Positions 26,274-35,530 of a stretch of DNA of 64,000 nucleotides are shown one piece after another (positions within the stretch are counted from its first letter, which is position 1; every line of letters starts with the position of its first letter). The notes under the pieces were generated by a model. That model had not been told where the DNA came from. It searched no databases and was given only the letters and a program-made list of their open reading frames with translations. The DNA is from a bacterium. GTDB taxonomy: Bacteria; Planctomycetota; Planctomycetia; Planctomycetales; Planctomycetaceae. The stretch is from the NCBI GenBank assembly GCA_016125225.1, contig WGME01000026.1, forward strand, positions 1 through 64,000, read 5' to 3'. The position numbers and the translations under genes are program-made.

Positions 26274-28418
26274 TCAGGTCACCTCCTGCATCACGCGCAA
26301 TTCCGGCGGTGCGACCGGATGAGGCGTTGTCCCCACGGCGAGTGCCCGACCATCCATATACTCCGGCACGGGTGCCCCGAGTAATGTCAGAATCGTCGGA
26401 GCCATATCGATCAACCGCGGTTGCTCTTCGGGAATTAACCGGTTGCAGAATAGCACGCCGGGCACCACCGACGGATCGACACAATGGTCGCCACTCCAGG
26501 CTTTGGTGTTGTCGGAGAATACGGCCCGCGCGGTCTTGCCATTCGCCGAATCCCACGACACGCGATAACCCTCTTCGTAGCCGATAATCAAATCAGGGGC
26601 GTTGTCTTTGTAAGCACCCCGATAGGCTTTCGAGGCCCGATAGACCCGCCGGATTGCCCGTTGATGCTGGACCGGGTCAGTCAGTGAACCCAACTTGCTG
26701 GCCAGTTCGTCGACCAATTGTTCGGACTCTTCCCCCGGCTCGACAATCCCCTGGCTGAAGCGATCTTTACGATTGATGAAAATCCCCGTCAGTCCGATGC
26801 AGAAAGCGCGTGTGCGCGACCAGTCGATGCCGGCAAGATACTCGTCGCCACGCCATGAATCATCGACGACGAGGTAGCCAGCCTGTTCCAGCCAGCTATT
26901 GAGGTCGACACCGCGACGGAAGGTATTGAATCCATGATCGGATAAGACCATCAGCACAGTGTCGGGTTGTTCGCAGCGGGCCAAGGTGCGGCCGACGAGA
27001 TCATCCATGCGGCGGTAGAGATCTTCGATCACATCTTCTTGAGAGGGCAAAAGCGTTTCCGGGCGGGCTGGATGCTCGGGATCGTGATATCGCCAGAACA
27101 TATGCTGCATGCGGTCGGTCCCATCGAAGACACAGACCAGAAGTCCGTCTGTAACCTTGCTGAGACCATCAAAGAACATGGTTTCACGTTCGCGGTCGGT
27201 ATCGAGGCACTGCTGTAAAAAGACCTGATCGTGCAGCACCTGTTCGCTGAGGCCGGTGGTATCTTCCGCCAGTCCCAACGTGGCATATGGCCCCTGCCGT
27301 TTGGCGAGATAATTGGGATAGAGCTGCGGATACCCGATCGGTAGCACCGGCTGTTCGGGGTCGATATTGATCGGCGTGATATAGAATTCCACATGTGGAT
27401 CGGTCGATAACAGCAGGAAGCGACAGATGCCTCGTACCGATGACCACAGGCCCCAGCGGAACCGCAGACTGGTCCAGGCCGTGTATTCGCCCACGGTCAG
27501 TTCGATGGTCTGGCCATCGATCTCCAACTGAGCGCGTCCCGAATCCTGCAGACGCAGTGTGAACGGAATCTGTAGCGGTGCTGCGGTTGAATCTTTGGGA
27601 TGTTCCGGACCGACCAGCACGGATTCGACGACACCGTTCTGTAAGGTGACGTGGTAGCGATAGTCTTTGGCCGGTTCACCCTCAGTCTGTGGACGAGAGG
27701 TGTAATGCGAAAAGGTACCCTGCGTGCCTCGCAGATCGGGCACACACATCGCCGAGAGTTGCACGCCGCGCAGTTTCTCGGGAGGAAAGGTGATGGGAAC
27801 TCTCAGGATGGCACTGAAGACGCCATACTCACTCAGAATGCTCCAGAAGGGTTGGCTCTTGCGGAGCAACCTGACGACCGGTCGCGTGAAGGTCCACGAC
27901 CACGGCCCCAACTTCCACGTCCGCTTGGTCGATTGGATTTCGACCGAACTGAGCTTGGGGCGATAGGTCTGGGTATCGGGTGTGATGAAGTCGTAGATGT
28001 TGTGCTTGCCGGGATTCACACCGGTTTGAAACGTCGACCAGGCCACCGGCGAGATAGGAGGCAGTGTACTACCCAGCGGCCGGAAACACCCTTGAGATTG
28101 CAACCGGGCAAGGTTGGGCAACTCGCCCCTAGCCAGCAGTTCGCTGGTGACACGATAGTCGAGGCCATCGAGACCCAGCACCACCACGCGTTTCGCCTGC
28201 GGCGGATGGGGCACGCGTTTCTGCGTCAACTTGCGGAGCAGGTATCGAAAGGGCCACAGCAACAGCATCAAGACAGCGGAGGCCACCGCCAGAAAGACCG
28301 CGAGAAAAGAACCAGCAATGGTAAATCCGGCTCCCGGACCGATGTAAGCATGGGCGGGAGCCGGTAAAACCAGCACCGCGACTGCGATCAGTATCCCGTA
28401 ACGCAGTGCACGGTGCAT
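26274..28418 (-). CDS. Membrane-anchored AP-superfamily phosphodiesterase
   Basis: 714 residues from the ATG at 28418, with AAGGACC as ribosome binding site; a TTG at 28439 is in frame. A first hydrophobic segment (YGILIAVAVLVLPAPAHA) and a second (TIAGSFLAVFLAVASAVLML) anchor it. The catalytic domain repeats the motifs of its neighbour: VVLGLDGLDYRVTSELL, PISPVAWSTFQTG, VLSDHGFNTFRRG and WSGDHCVDPSVVPG. It is a paralogue of the following gene, but membrane-bound rather than Tat-exported. Having both side by side suggests two steps or two locations of one process. Confidence 0.87.
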   Translation of the reverse strand: MHRALRYGILIAVAVLVLPAPAHAYIGPGAGFTIAGSFLAVFLAVASAVLMLLLWPFRYLLRKLTQKRVPHPPQAKRVVVLGLDGLDYRVTSELLARGELPNLARLQSQGCFRPLGSTLPPISPVAWSTFQTGVNPGKHNIYDFITPDTQTYRPKLSSVEIQSTKRTWKLGPWSWTFTRPVVRLLRKSQPFWSILSEYGVFSAILRVPITFPPEKLRGVQLSAMCVPDLRGTQGTFSHYTSRPQTEGEPAKDYRYHVTLQNGVVESVLVGPEHPKDSTAAPLQIPFTLRLQDSGRAQLEIDGQTIELTVGEYTAWTSLRFRWGLWSSVRGICRFLLLSTDPHVEFYITPINIDPEQPVLPIGYPQLYPNYLAKRQGPYATLGLAEDTTGLSEQVLHDQVFLQQCLDTDRERETMFFDGLSKVTDGLLVCVFDGTDRMQHMFWRYHDPEHPARPETLLPSQEDVIEDLYRRMDDLVGRTLARCEQPDTVLMVLSDHGFNTFRRGVDLNSWLEQAGYLVVDDSWRGDEYLAGIDWSRTRAFCIGLTGIFINRKDRFSQGIVEPGEESEQLVDELASKLGSLTDPVQHQRAIRRVYRASKAYRGAYKDNAPDLIIGYEEGYRVSWDSANGKTARAVFSDNTKAWSGDHCVDPSVVPGVLFCNRLIPEEQPRLIDMAPTILTLLGAPVPEYMDGRALAVGTTPHPVAPPELRVMQEVT

Positions 28419-28457
28419 GGTGAGGTCCTTCGTTGCCAATCATTTCGTCGAGAGAAC

Positions 28458-28477
28458 AGTGTCGAGAGTCCAGAGCC
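28458..28477. repeat. 20-nt intergenic repeat, copy 2
   Basis: Exact second copy of the AGTGTCGAGAGTCCAGAGCC element at 22810. It is 40 bases upstream of the membrane-anchored phosphodiesterase start. A CCCTCAA-rich tract follows at about 28507-28550, as near the other copy. Confidence 0.7.
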
Positions 28478-28554
28478 GGAAGGCAAAACGCTATGAGCAC
28501 AAGATTCCGCCTCTCACCCTCAACTCTAAACCCTGAGCCCTCAACCTTCCAGAA

Positions 28555-30930
28555 CTACGGTTGCGGCCGAGACTCGGGCCGGGGATTCGCCGGTCCTTCA
28601 GCGGCGACCACTTCATCCAGCGGCTTACCGGGTGTCATCATCTTACCCGCAAAGGCGGGGTAAGTGGTGGCATAACGGTAGCTGCGGAACAAACCGCCGG
28701 GGCCACCCCCTGGTCCGCCCGGTCCACCACCGGGACCACCGCGTCCGCCCCCCGGAAACCCGCCCGGACCGCCACGACCTGCTTGAGGAGGGAATCCATT
28801 CGCAGATCCTGGTCCCCCGGCCGGGCTGTTACCGGGCGGGCCGAAGCCGGGAGGTCCGAATCCGGGCGGGCCAAAACCGGGACTCATCGGCCCCTGCTCC
28901 AACCGTTGAACTTGTTCGTCGGTGAGCAAGGTGGCCAAAACTAAGTCCACATCATCCTGGATCGCTTTCAAATCGCGTCGCTGATCGTCGCTCAATTTCA
29001 GACGGGCCTTATCGGTGTCTGACACGAGTTCGCCGGGCTTCGGCATGTTGCGGAAGTCGGATGGCTGCTGTTCCTGCCAGACGGTTTTCTGCTCGTCGGT
29101 CAGCAGGGCTTTCAATTTGCCATCGACTTCGGTCTGCAGCTTTGCCAGCTCTTCCCGCTGATCGTCATGCAGGCCGAGCATCATCTGCGATGGTTCGGGC
29201 AGCACGGTTCCTGGCTGCGGAGGTCCAAACGGTCGACGCATGCCTCCCGGTCCGCCACCACGATTCGAGCTGACCAGTTCCCAGACCATCGCCCCCTTCG
29301 GCGTGACCTCAAACACTCGGCCCGAAGTCCCTTCGCAAATGAACGTGTTACCGTTGGACAAGCGATGAGCCCCGGAAATCACCATCGAGAAGAACGACGT
29401 CTTATCGGGGGCGGCATAGCTCCAGATCGGTTCCTTGGGAGCAAACGTCCGGCCGTTGCGGGCATAGTTCTGCTTCTCGTACTTCGGAAGCACAATTTCA
29501 TCGACCGTCGAGTAGTTCTGGCCGCCGGGGCGGTTGCTGCCATTATTATAAATCAGCACATGACCAGCCCCCGGCAGACCGTCCGTAATCCAGTGGGCGT
29601 TGTGTTGCTGGAAGAGCTTTTGATCGGCGACGGTACCGGCACGGTAGGCCCGCGGGTTCCCCCAACGATAGATCAGGTCGCCCCCTTTGTTCGATCGACC
29701 GCCGGTGTGTCCCTGCGCTTCCCGGGTCGAGGCACTATGATCGATGATCCAGATTTCACTGAAACCATGCACGCTGACCATGATCTGATCGAGTTGGGCG
29801 TTGTAGGCGACGGCGTTGATGTGCGTCCAATCGCCTCCCGGGCCACCGGGTCCGCCACCAAATCCTCCGGGACCACCGCGGCCCGGTCCACCACCAAAGC
29901 CGGGGCCATTCGGGCCACCGTTGGGTCCACCCGGTCCCGCGTTCGGACCTCCGGGTCCACCGGGACCGAACCCAGGTTGCCCCGGACCGTTCCCCTGAGG
30001 ACCGTTGCCGGGAGGACCATTCGGACCGGGACCACCGGGGCCATTACCACCAGGGCCGGGGTTGGCGTTCGATGGCGGAGTAGGACCGCCCACATAACCG
30101 AGTGATCGCAACTTGGCCTGATCTTCCGGCCGAGCCATCATCTGATCGAAACTGCGGTCACCAAAGTTGACATCAACCAGCTCCGGGTGCTGAGCCACGC
30201 GACCGAAGTGCTCTTTGGTTTTGTCGTTGTCCTGAATCAGGTGATCCCAGACATGCCATTCCCAGACGATCTCTCCCGAGGTCGGACCAGTCGGCTTCAC
30301 TTCCAGTATGGCGTCGGCGATGAGATGTTCGCCCAATCCATTCGGACGTCGGCCCGCCGCAATCGCTTCATCCTTGGTCTTCTTCTCGGAGACAATCATC
30401 AGGATGTTGCCGTTAGGCATACGCGTGATGTCATGATGAGGCATCTGGCGATCATTGACGTACTTGAAGTCCCAGACGAGGTTGCCATCCCAGTCGAATT
30501 CCTGAATGCGTCCTCCGCCCCCCGGTCCGAACTGTGTTTGCTCTCCTTGAGGCAATGACCCTGGCCGCAACAGATGGCCATTCTCCAACAGGTAGGCGGA
30601 GAGTGCCGGTCGACTGCCGCAGTTCCAGGTGTGGACCACGCGGCCTTCCATGTCGACAAGGTAGGCTTTTTCAGAATTCAAAGGAGAAATGAGGGTATAG
30701 CCGGCGAGGGCAGCAGGCAGATTGACATGCACGCCCGGCTTGCGTTCCGGTTGTGATGCTCCCGGATCAGGTCGGCCGGGGCCACGATTTCTGGGACCGC
30801 CATCCTGTGCAGTGACGCTCGCCAGTTGGCTGATGACGATCAGGCAGGCCGCCATGCCCAGTCCGGTCGCGATGGCGCGGGGAACAGTTCGAAACGCAGC
30901 AGTACCCATTGCGAGCAGGCGTGGTACCAT
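28555..30930 (-). CDS. Aryl-sulfotransferase-like propeller protein with Gly/Pro-rich and LTxxQ regions
   Basis: 791 residues from the ATG at 30930 with GGAGAA upstream; an exported protein (AACLIVISQLASVTAQD). The ASST-type beta-propeller is shown by GYTLISPLNSEKAYLVDMEG, VVHTWNCG, VWDFKYVNDRQMPHHDITRM, ILEVKPTGPTSGEIVWEWHV and HNAHWITDG. A Gly/Pro-rich insert of about 80 residues lies at 285-365. After the propeller, two helical LTxxQ units occur at about 580-680 (LTDEQKTVW, LTDEQVQRL), as in Spy/CpxP-like proteins, then a second Gly/Pro-rich segment near 680-745. True ASST enzymes transfer sulfate between phenols in the periplasm; the catalytic His cannot be assigned with certainty. Confidence 0.8.
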   Translation of the reverse strand: MVPRLLAMGTAAFRTVPRAIATGLGMAACLIVISQLASVTAQDGGPRNRGPGRPDPGASQPERKPGVHVNLPAALAGYTLISPLNSEKAYLVDMEGRVVHTWNCGSRPALSAYLLENGHLLRPGSLPQGEQTQFGPGGGGRIQEFDWDGNLVWDFKYVNDRQMPHHDITRMPNGNILMIVSEKKTKDEAIAAGRRPNGLGEHLIADAILEVKPTGPTSGEIVWEWHVWDHLIQDNDKTKEHFGRVAQHPELVDVNFGDRSFDQMMARPEDQAKLRSLGYVGGPTPPSNANPGPGGNGPGGPGPNGPPGNGPQGNGPGQPGFGPGGPGGPNAGPGGPNGGPNGPGFGGGPGRGGPGGFGGGPGGPGGDWTHINAVAYNAQLDQIMVSVHGFSEIWIIDHSASTREAQGHTGGRSNKGGDLIYRWGNPRAYRAGTVADQKLFQQHNAHWITDGLPGAGHVLIYNNGSNRPGGQNYSTVDEIVLPKYEKQNYARNGRTFAPKEPIWSYAAPDKTSFFSMVISGAHRLSNGNTFICEGTSGRVFEVTPKGAMVWELVSSNRGGGPGGMRRPFGPPQPGTVLPEPSQMMLGLHDDQREELAKLQTEVDGKLKALLTDEQKTVWQEQQPSDFRNMPKPGELVSDTDKARLKLSDDQRRDLKAIQDDVDLVLATLLTDEQVQRLEQGPMSPGFGPPGFGPPGFGPPGNSPAGGPGSANGFPPQAGRGGPGGFPGGGRGGPGGGPGGPGGGPGGLFRSYRYATTYPAFAGKMMTPGKPLDEVVAAEGPANPRPESRPQP

Positions 30931-31044
30931 GACGGGTTCTCCGGAGAAGGCTCGACTCTGAGAGGTGGCAAACCGATGCGGCCTCGACGTTCCATGCGAG
31001 AAACCAGAACACCCGGGGCCAGATTTTTCCACTTAGGGGGCAAC

Positions 31045-33480
31045 TTACGGCGAATGAACGGCTTCCCTCTTGGGAGCCGTGAGATGAAGTTGCAACCGGG
31101 CACGGGCTTCGAGGGCCTGCAAGCGCGGGTCAGTCGGCAATTCCTGGCCGGTGATCAACAACGTGGCCTCCCGATGCCAGACCAGAAACTCCAGCCAAAC
31201 CGGCCAAGGCCACGGTGTTTGCCCCAGCGATTGGGCTAGCCACTGGTCAATCTGCTGGTTGCGGAACTCATCGGCAAGCCTGAGAGTTTCGCGGGCCTGC
31301 TCAATCTGACCCTGGTGGTATTGAGCCATCGCCAATGTCGGACGCATCCATTCCTGATAGCCTGCGGACATCGGGCCAAAGTCATCGCGGTAATCTCGCT
31401 GGACTTGTTCCAGTGCTGCGGCTGAGTCACCGGTCCGCAAGGCCAACTGCACATTCAAGGCTCGATCAAACATCGGCCCGGGACCGCCCGGCCCCCCCAT
31501 GTCCATTCCCTGACCCGGTCCTCCCATGCCGAAGCCGATGCGAAAATTCCGCTCTCGACGGGGAGATTTGTCAGGGTCGTCTGGCCGCGGTTTCTTCTCT
31601 TTTCGAAACGGAGGGGGGCCATCCATGGGACCGCGACCAAACCCTTTATCAGGGGGTTCCGGCGGCTCAAATTCGGCCAGCATCAACTGCAAGGCATCCA
31701 ACGGATAAGGAGATTCCGGAGCGATCAGGCAACTGCGAATCGCCGTCATCGCCACAAAGGGGTCTGAGCTTTTTCCGACCTGTTCGCAGAATTTGAGCGT
31801 CAACTGTCGATAGCGCTCAGTGTCGCCCGTGGCATAAAACAGCAACGGCACTCCCGCCCAACCGGGACCGTTTGGAGTTGACCCAAGATCGAGCGCATGG
31901 GCGTAATCCGCGGCGGCTTCCTGCCATAGTCCCAACCGTGCCAGAAGCTGTCCGCGACCCGACCAGACTAGGGCATGTTCCGGCTGCAACTCTCCGGCCC
32001 GTTGATATTCGGCAGCTGCCTGTGACCATTGCTGGTCGTCGATATAACCCCGCGCCCGGTCAATCAGAATGTTGGATTCCTTCAAGCGGCTGGCAAATTC
32101 CACCGCCTCTTCTTGCAGTTGCTCTACCGCTTCGCGGGCTTCCATGGCCCGGATCGCCAGGATCGTGCTGACCGTGGTCCCCATAATCAGCGAGACCAGC
32201 ACCATGGCCCCGGCGGTTAGCATCAGCTTGTTGCGGCGTGCGAATTTCCAGAACCGATAGGCTTTGGACGGAGCCCGCGCCTCGACGGGTTCTTCGTTGA
32301 GATACCGCCGGAGATCCGCCGCAAACTCGGCCGCGGAGGCATAACGATGGCGACGATCTTTCTCGAGAGCCTTCATCACGATGCGGTCGAGGTCGCCTTG
32401 CAACTGACTGGTGAGCTGCCTTCCATCCAGACCGCGATGTTGCGAGATCGTCGCGAGATTTGCCCCCAACGTCGATGATTTGCTACTGGGTGTCGGCGGC
32501 TGCTCTTCGCAGAGAATCTGCCGCAATTCGGCATACGAGGCGGCGGCCAGTCGCTTGGAATCAAAGGGGGTTGTCCCCGTTAACAACTCATACAGGACAA
32601 CACCCAGGGAATAAATATCGCTGCGGGTATCGACATCGAGGCCGCTCATCTCTGCTTGCTCGGGGCTCATGTACAACGGCGTGCCCACAAGCTGCGCGAA
32701 CCGTGTGTAAATGGTTCGTTCGGTGAGCGTCGGACCAATCGCCTTCGCCACGCCGAAGTCAATCACCTTCGCAACCGGTTGACCATCATGCAGCGTGACC
32801 AGCACATTCGAGGGTTTGATATCGCGATGGATGATCCCCTTCTGATGCGCATGCTGGATGGCCTGGCAAACGGTAATGAACAGCAGCAGCCGATCAGGAA
32901 TCGATAACACCGCGCGATCGCAAAACTCGTTGATCGGAATCCCACGAACGAGTTCCATGACAAAGTAGGGTCGTCCCGAAGATGTGGCACCAGCGTCCAG
33001 CACCTGCGCGATGTGCGGATGATCCATCATCGCGAGCGCCTGCCGTTCGGCTTCAAACCGGGCTATGACCTCGCGAGTATCCATGCCCGGCTTGATGACC
33101 TTGAGCGCCACCTTCCGCTTCAGCGGTTCCGATTGCTCCGCGACAAAGACCAGGCCAAATCCCCCTTCGCCAATCTGTTCCATGAGGCGATAAGGGCCGA
33201 TGACAGTGCCGGGTCGTTCGAGGATCTGGTTCTCAATGCCGGGTGAATTTTCAGCGGGTTGAATGGCACGTTGCAGTCCAACCCAGGCCGATTCAATAAC
33301 GGACGGTGGCCGATCGAGCAGGAGATTTTCACGGTCATGAGCCCGCAGCAAGGCGGCCACGCGGTCTTGAAGTTCCGGCTGATGTTTGCAGGCTTCGTTG
33401 AGGTAAGCCGCACGTTCCCCTGGCGACTCGATATCCAGCGCGGACAGAAACACCTGCATTTCGGACGTGTCTGCCGTCAC
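31045..33480 (-). CDS. Membrane serine/threonine protein kinase with TPR region
   Basis: 811 residues. Kinase domain at about 96-395: glycine loop IGEGGFGLVFVAEQ, ATP Lys127, HRDIKPSN at 218-225 and DFG at 241-243, with MSPEQ after the activation loop. It is therefore complete and should be active. A membrane helix at about 419-443 is followed by an outer TPR part (QWSQAAAEYQRAGELQPEHA) and a Gly/Pro-rich stretch near 640-670. An N-terminal helical segment precedes the kinase. The ECF sigma gene directly upstream is the arrangement known in planctomycetes, where the kinase is thought to control the sigma factor. Confidence 0.92.
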   Translation of the reverse strand: MTADTSEMQVFLSALDIESPGERAAYLNEACKHQPELQDRVAALLRAHDRENLLLDRPPSVIESAWVGLQRAIQPAENSPGIENQILERPGTVIGPYRLMEQIGEGGFGLVFVAEQSEPLKRKVALKVIKPGMDTREVIARFEAERQALAMMDHPHIAQVLDAGATSSGRPYFVMELVRGIPINEFCDRAVLSIPDRLLLFITVCQAIQHAHQKGIIHRDIKPSNVLVTLHDGQPVAKVIDFGVAKAIGPTLTERTIYTRFAQLVGTPLYMSPEQAEMSGLDVDTRSDIYSLGVVLYELLTGTTPFDSKRLAAASYAELRQILCEEQPPTPSSKSSTLGANLATISQHRGLDGRQLTSQLQGDLDRIVMKALEKDRRHRYASAAEFAADLRRYLNEEPVEARAPSKAYRFWKFARRNKLMLTAGAMVLVSLIMGTTVSTILAIRAMEAREAVEQLQEEAVEFASRLKESNILIDRARGYIDDQQWSQAAAEYQRAGELQPEHALVWSGRGQLLARLGLWQEAAADYAHALDLGSTPNGPGWAGVPLLFYATGDTERYRQLTLKFCEQVGKSSDPFVAMTAIRSCLIAPESPYPLDALQLMLAEFEPPEPPDKGFGRGPMDGPPPFRKEKKPRPDDPDKSPRRERNFRIGFGMGGPGQGMDMGGPGGPGPMFDRALNVQLALRTGDSAAALEQVQRDYRDDFGPMSAGYQEWMRPTLAMAQYHQGQIEQARETLRLADEFRNQQIDQWLAQSLGQTPWPWPVWLEFLVWHREATLLITGQELPTDPRLQALEARARLQLHLTAPKREAVHSP

Positions 33481-33603
33481 GATGAGGACTCAACACCTGG
33501 ATCTGATGACGTTGATGCCTGCCAATGGGTACTTCCTAACATCATCCATGCGAGAAACCGAGCAGCATGGGGCCAAAGATTTGTTCCCCACGACGGACAT
33601 CTC

Positions 33604-34197
33604 TCAGATCGTGGCCATTTCACGGACTAACCAGGCGCGGGCATAACTCCAGTGCCGTTTGACCGTCCGTTCCGAAAGATCCATCGCCGTCGCGACTTCG
33701 GGAACGGACAGACCGGCGAAATACCGGAGTTTGACGAGTTCGGCGAGTTCGGGATGCTCGGTTTCCAAGCGTTGCAATGCCACATCGAGAACCAGCAGGG
33801 CTTCCTCATCAGTCTCAGCGGCGGATGAGAAGTCCTCGGAAAAGGGTATCCGTTGCATCCCTCCGCCATGCTTCCCGGTCTGCTTCCGGCGAGCCTCTTC
33901 GATCAGAATCCGGCGCATCGATTCGGCGGCGGCGGCAAAGAAATGGCCGCGGTTGTCCCAGATTTCACCGGCTCCACTGGCCATCAACCGCACAAACGCT
34001 TCATGCACTAACGCAGTTGGCTGTAACGTTTTACCCGGCGACTCCTGACGCATTCGCTGGGCTGCAAGCCTCCGGAGTTCGTCATACACCAGGGGGAGGA
34101 TATCGCCTGCAGAGAATCGCTGGCTGCGGGCGTTCAACCACTGTGTGATGTCGTCCGACTCCGGCAATTTCTCGATCCTGATCAGTGATGCGGGCAT
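33604..34197 (-). CDS. ECF sigma factor linked to the Ser/Thr kinase
   Basis: 197 residues, in the planctomycete ECF group that sits beside Ser/Thr kinases. Region 2: LPLVYDELRRLAAQRMRQES and TALVHEAFVRLM. Region 4: LVKLRYFAGLSVPEVATAMD followed by LSERTVKRHWSYARAWL. The middle has the group's FFAAAAESMRRILIEEARRK. No membrane or anti-sigma gene is adjacent; the kinase 123 bases downstream is the probable regulator. The target genes are unknown, but the downstream co-oriented block is a candidate. Confidence 0.9.
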   Translation of the reverse strand: MPASLIRIEKLPESDDITQWLNARSQRFSAGDILPLVYDELRRLAAQRMRQESPGKTLQPTALVHEAFVRLMASGAGEIWDNRGHFFAAAAESMRRILIEEARRKQTGKHGGGMQRIPFSEDFSSAAETDEEALLVLDVALQRLETEHPELAELVKLRYFAGLSVPEVATAMDLSERTVKRHWSYARAWLVREMATI

Positions 34198-34502
34198 GAT
34201 GCAGTTCCTCCTACGTACTAACCCGCAAGTCTCTGCCCATTCAACACCCTACGCCCGGATTGAGACCGCAGCAATCTCCTTTTGAGACGAAACCCCCGTG
34301 GAACCGCCCCACCGATCGAATCAATCCCCCTGTCCGGACCGATCCCTGAGCGGTTTTTGCCGTGGGGGAGACTCTGCAAAGAGGCTGTAAGCTGGAAAAT
34401 GTCTTAGCCGTAAGGTGGCCAAGGTGGATCTTCACACCCAGCGCACCACCCTCGCCTGTAATCCGTGGTTCTACAATCGTCTGTTTTATGGCCGGGTTTT
34501 GA
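34198..34502. other. Intergenic region, no gene seen
   Basis: This stretch separates the ECF sigma gene from the quinone reductase gene, both on the minus strand, so it should hold the sigma gene's promoter and the end of the reductase transcript. I see no convincing promoter, hairpin or coding frame in it. Confidence 0.6.
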
Positions 34503-35501
34503 TTACGGAGTGAGCACGATTTTGCCGTGCAGCGTTCCGGCTCCGGAGAGGGTATTCGCTTCCTGAATGCGGTGGGCTTCCGCAGCGGCGGACAAAGGCA
34601 GCGTGGTGCCAATGACTGGTTGCCAACGTCCCTCATCATACAGCGAGTTCAGTTGTTCGGCGGCGGCGCGTTGCTCATCGGGCTTGGAGTTGAACATCGC
34701 AAAGCCGATCAATCGCAGGTCTTTGACATAGAACGGCCCAATCGGGAACGCCGGCCGAGCCTGACGCCCTGCCATAATGACGACTCGCCCACGCGGTGCC
34801 ATCAACGAAACGGTGCGATCCAATGTCGGTTCACGCTGTGTTTCAAACCACAGATGAATCCCACCATGCGGCATCGAGAACGCCCGGATCTGGTCATCGC
34901 AATCCTGATGGTTGTAGTTGACCACCTGGTCGGCCCCTAGACTGCGGCAGACGGCTTCGGTTTCCGGTCGACCAGCCGTGGCAATCACCTGAGCACCAGC
35001 GGCTTTCGCCAACTGCACGACGGCTGAACCGACTCCGCCAGCGCCCCCGTTCACAAGCACGACTTCGCCCGGCTTGATTCCGGCGTGCAGATACAATCCC
35101 AAGTGGGCAGTGAGACCCACAAGTGCCCCGGCGGCTGCCTGGCTGTCGCTCTCACCATCGGGCGTGTGGTACAGCCACCGCTCATCAACGGCGACACGTT
35201 CCGCGAATGTGCCTTGTCGACCGAATAAGCCCTGGTTGCTGCCCCACACCCGGTCGCCCACATGGAAGCGTTTCACCTGGCTGCCGACTTCGATGACCGT
35301 TCCCGCCACATCGCAACCGATGATGTAGGGGAATGTGGCCGCCATGGCGACACCGCCCCCGCGGATATAAGTATCAATCGGGTTGATCGACACCGCACCG
35401 ACCTGAATGAGGACATCGCTCGGCCCGACCACAGGGTCGGTGAGTTCGCCATATTCAATGACTGACGGATCGCCTGTTTGACGAATGAACGCCGCGTACA
35501 T
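34503..35501 (-). CDS. NADPH:quinone reductase-like medium-chain dehydrogenase/reductase
   Basis: 332 residues from the ATG at 35501, placed by GGAGAG. The zinc-free MDR pattern is MYAAFIRQTGDPSVIEYGEL, AVSINPIDTYIRGG, IGCDVAGTVIEVGSQVKRFH and GDRVWG. The dinucleotide fold is VNGGAGGVGSAVVQLAKAAG. The catalytic zinc ligands of alcohol dehydrogenases are absent, matching the Qor group, which uses NADPH to reduce quinones or enones. It lies 29 bases downstream of the YfhO-like gene and may be cotranscribed with it. Confidence 0.88.
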   Translation of the reverse strand: MYAAFIRQTGDPSVIEYGELTDPVVGPSDVLIQVGAVSINPIDTYIRGGGVAMAATFPYIIGCDVAGTVIEVGSQVKRFHVGDRVWGSNQGLFGRQGTFAERVAVDERWLYHTPDGESDSQAAAGALVGLTAHLGLYLHAGIKPGEVVLVNGGAGGVGSAVVQLAKAAGAQVIATAGRPETEAVCRSLGADQVVNYNHQDCDDQIRAFSMPHGGIHLWFETQREPTLDRTVSLMAPRGRVVIMAGRQARPAFPIGPFYVKDLRLIGFAMFNSKPDEQRAAAEQLNSLYDEGRWQPVIGTTLPLSAAAEAHRIQEANTLSGAGTLHGKIVLTP

Positions 35502-35530
35502 ATCACGTCTCTCCGAGCGGAGTCGAGAGA

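Noticed and set aside
29820-30080. Gly/Pro-rich repeat region as a possible separate collagen-like gene
   Set aside because: The frame is continuous with the ASST-like protein on both sides, so it is an internal insert.
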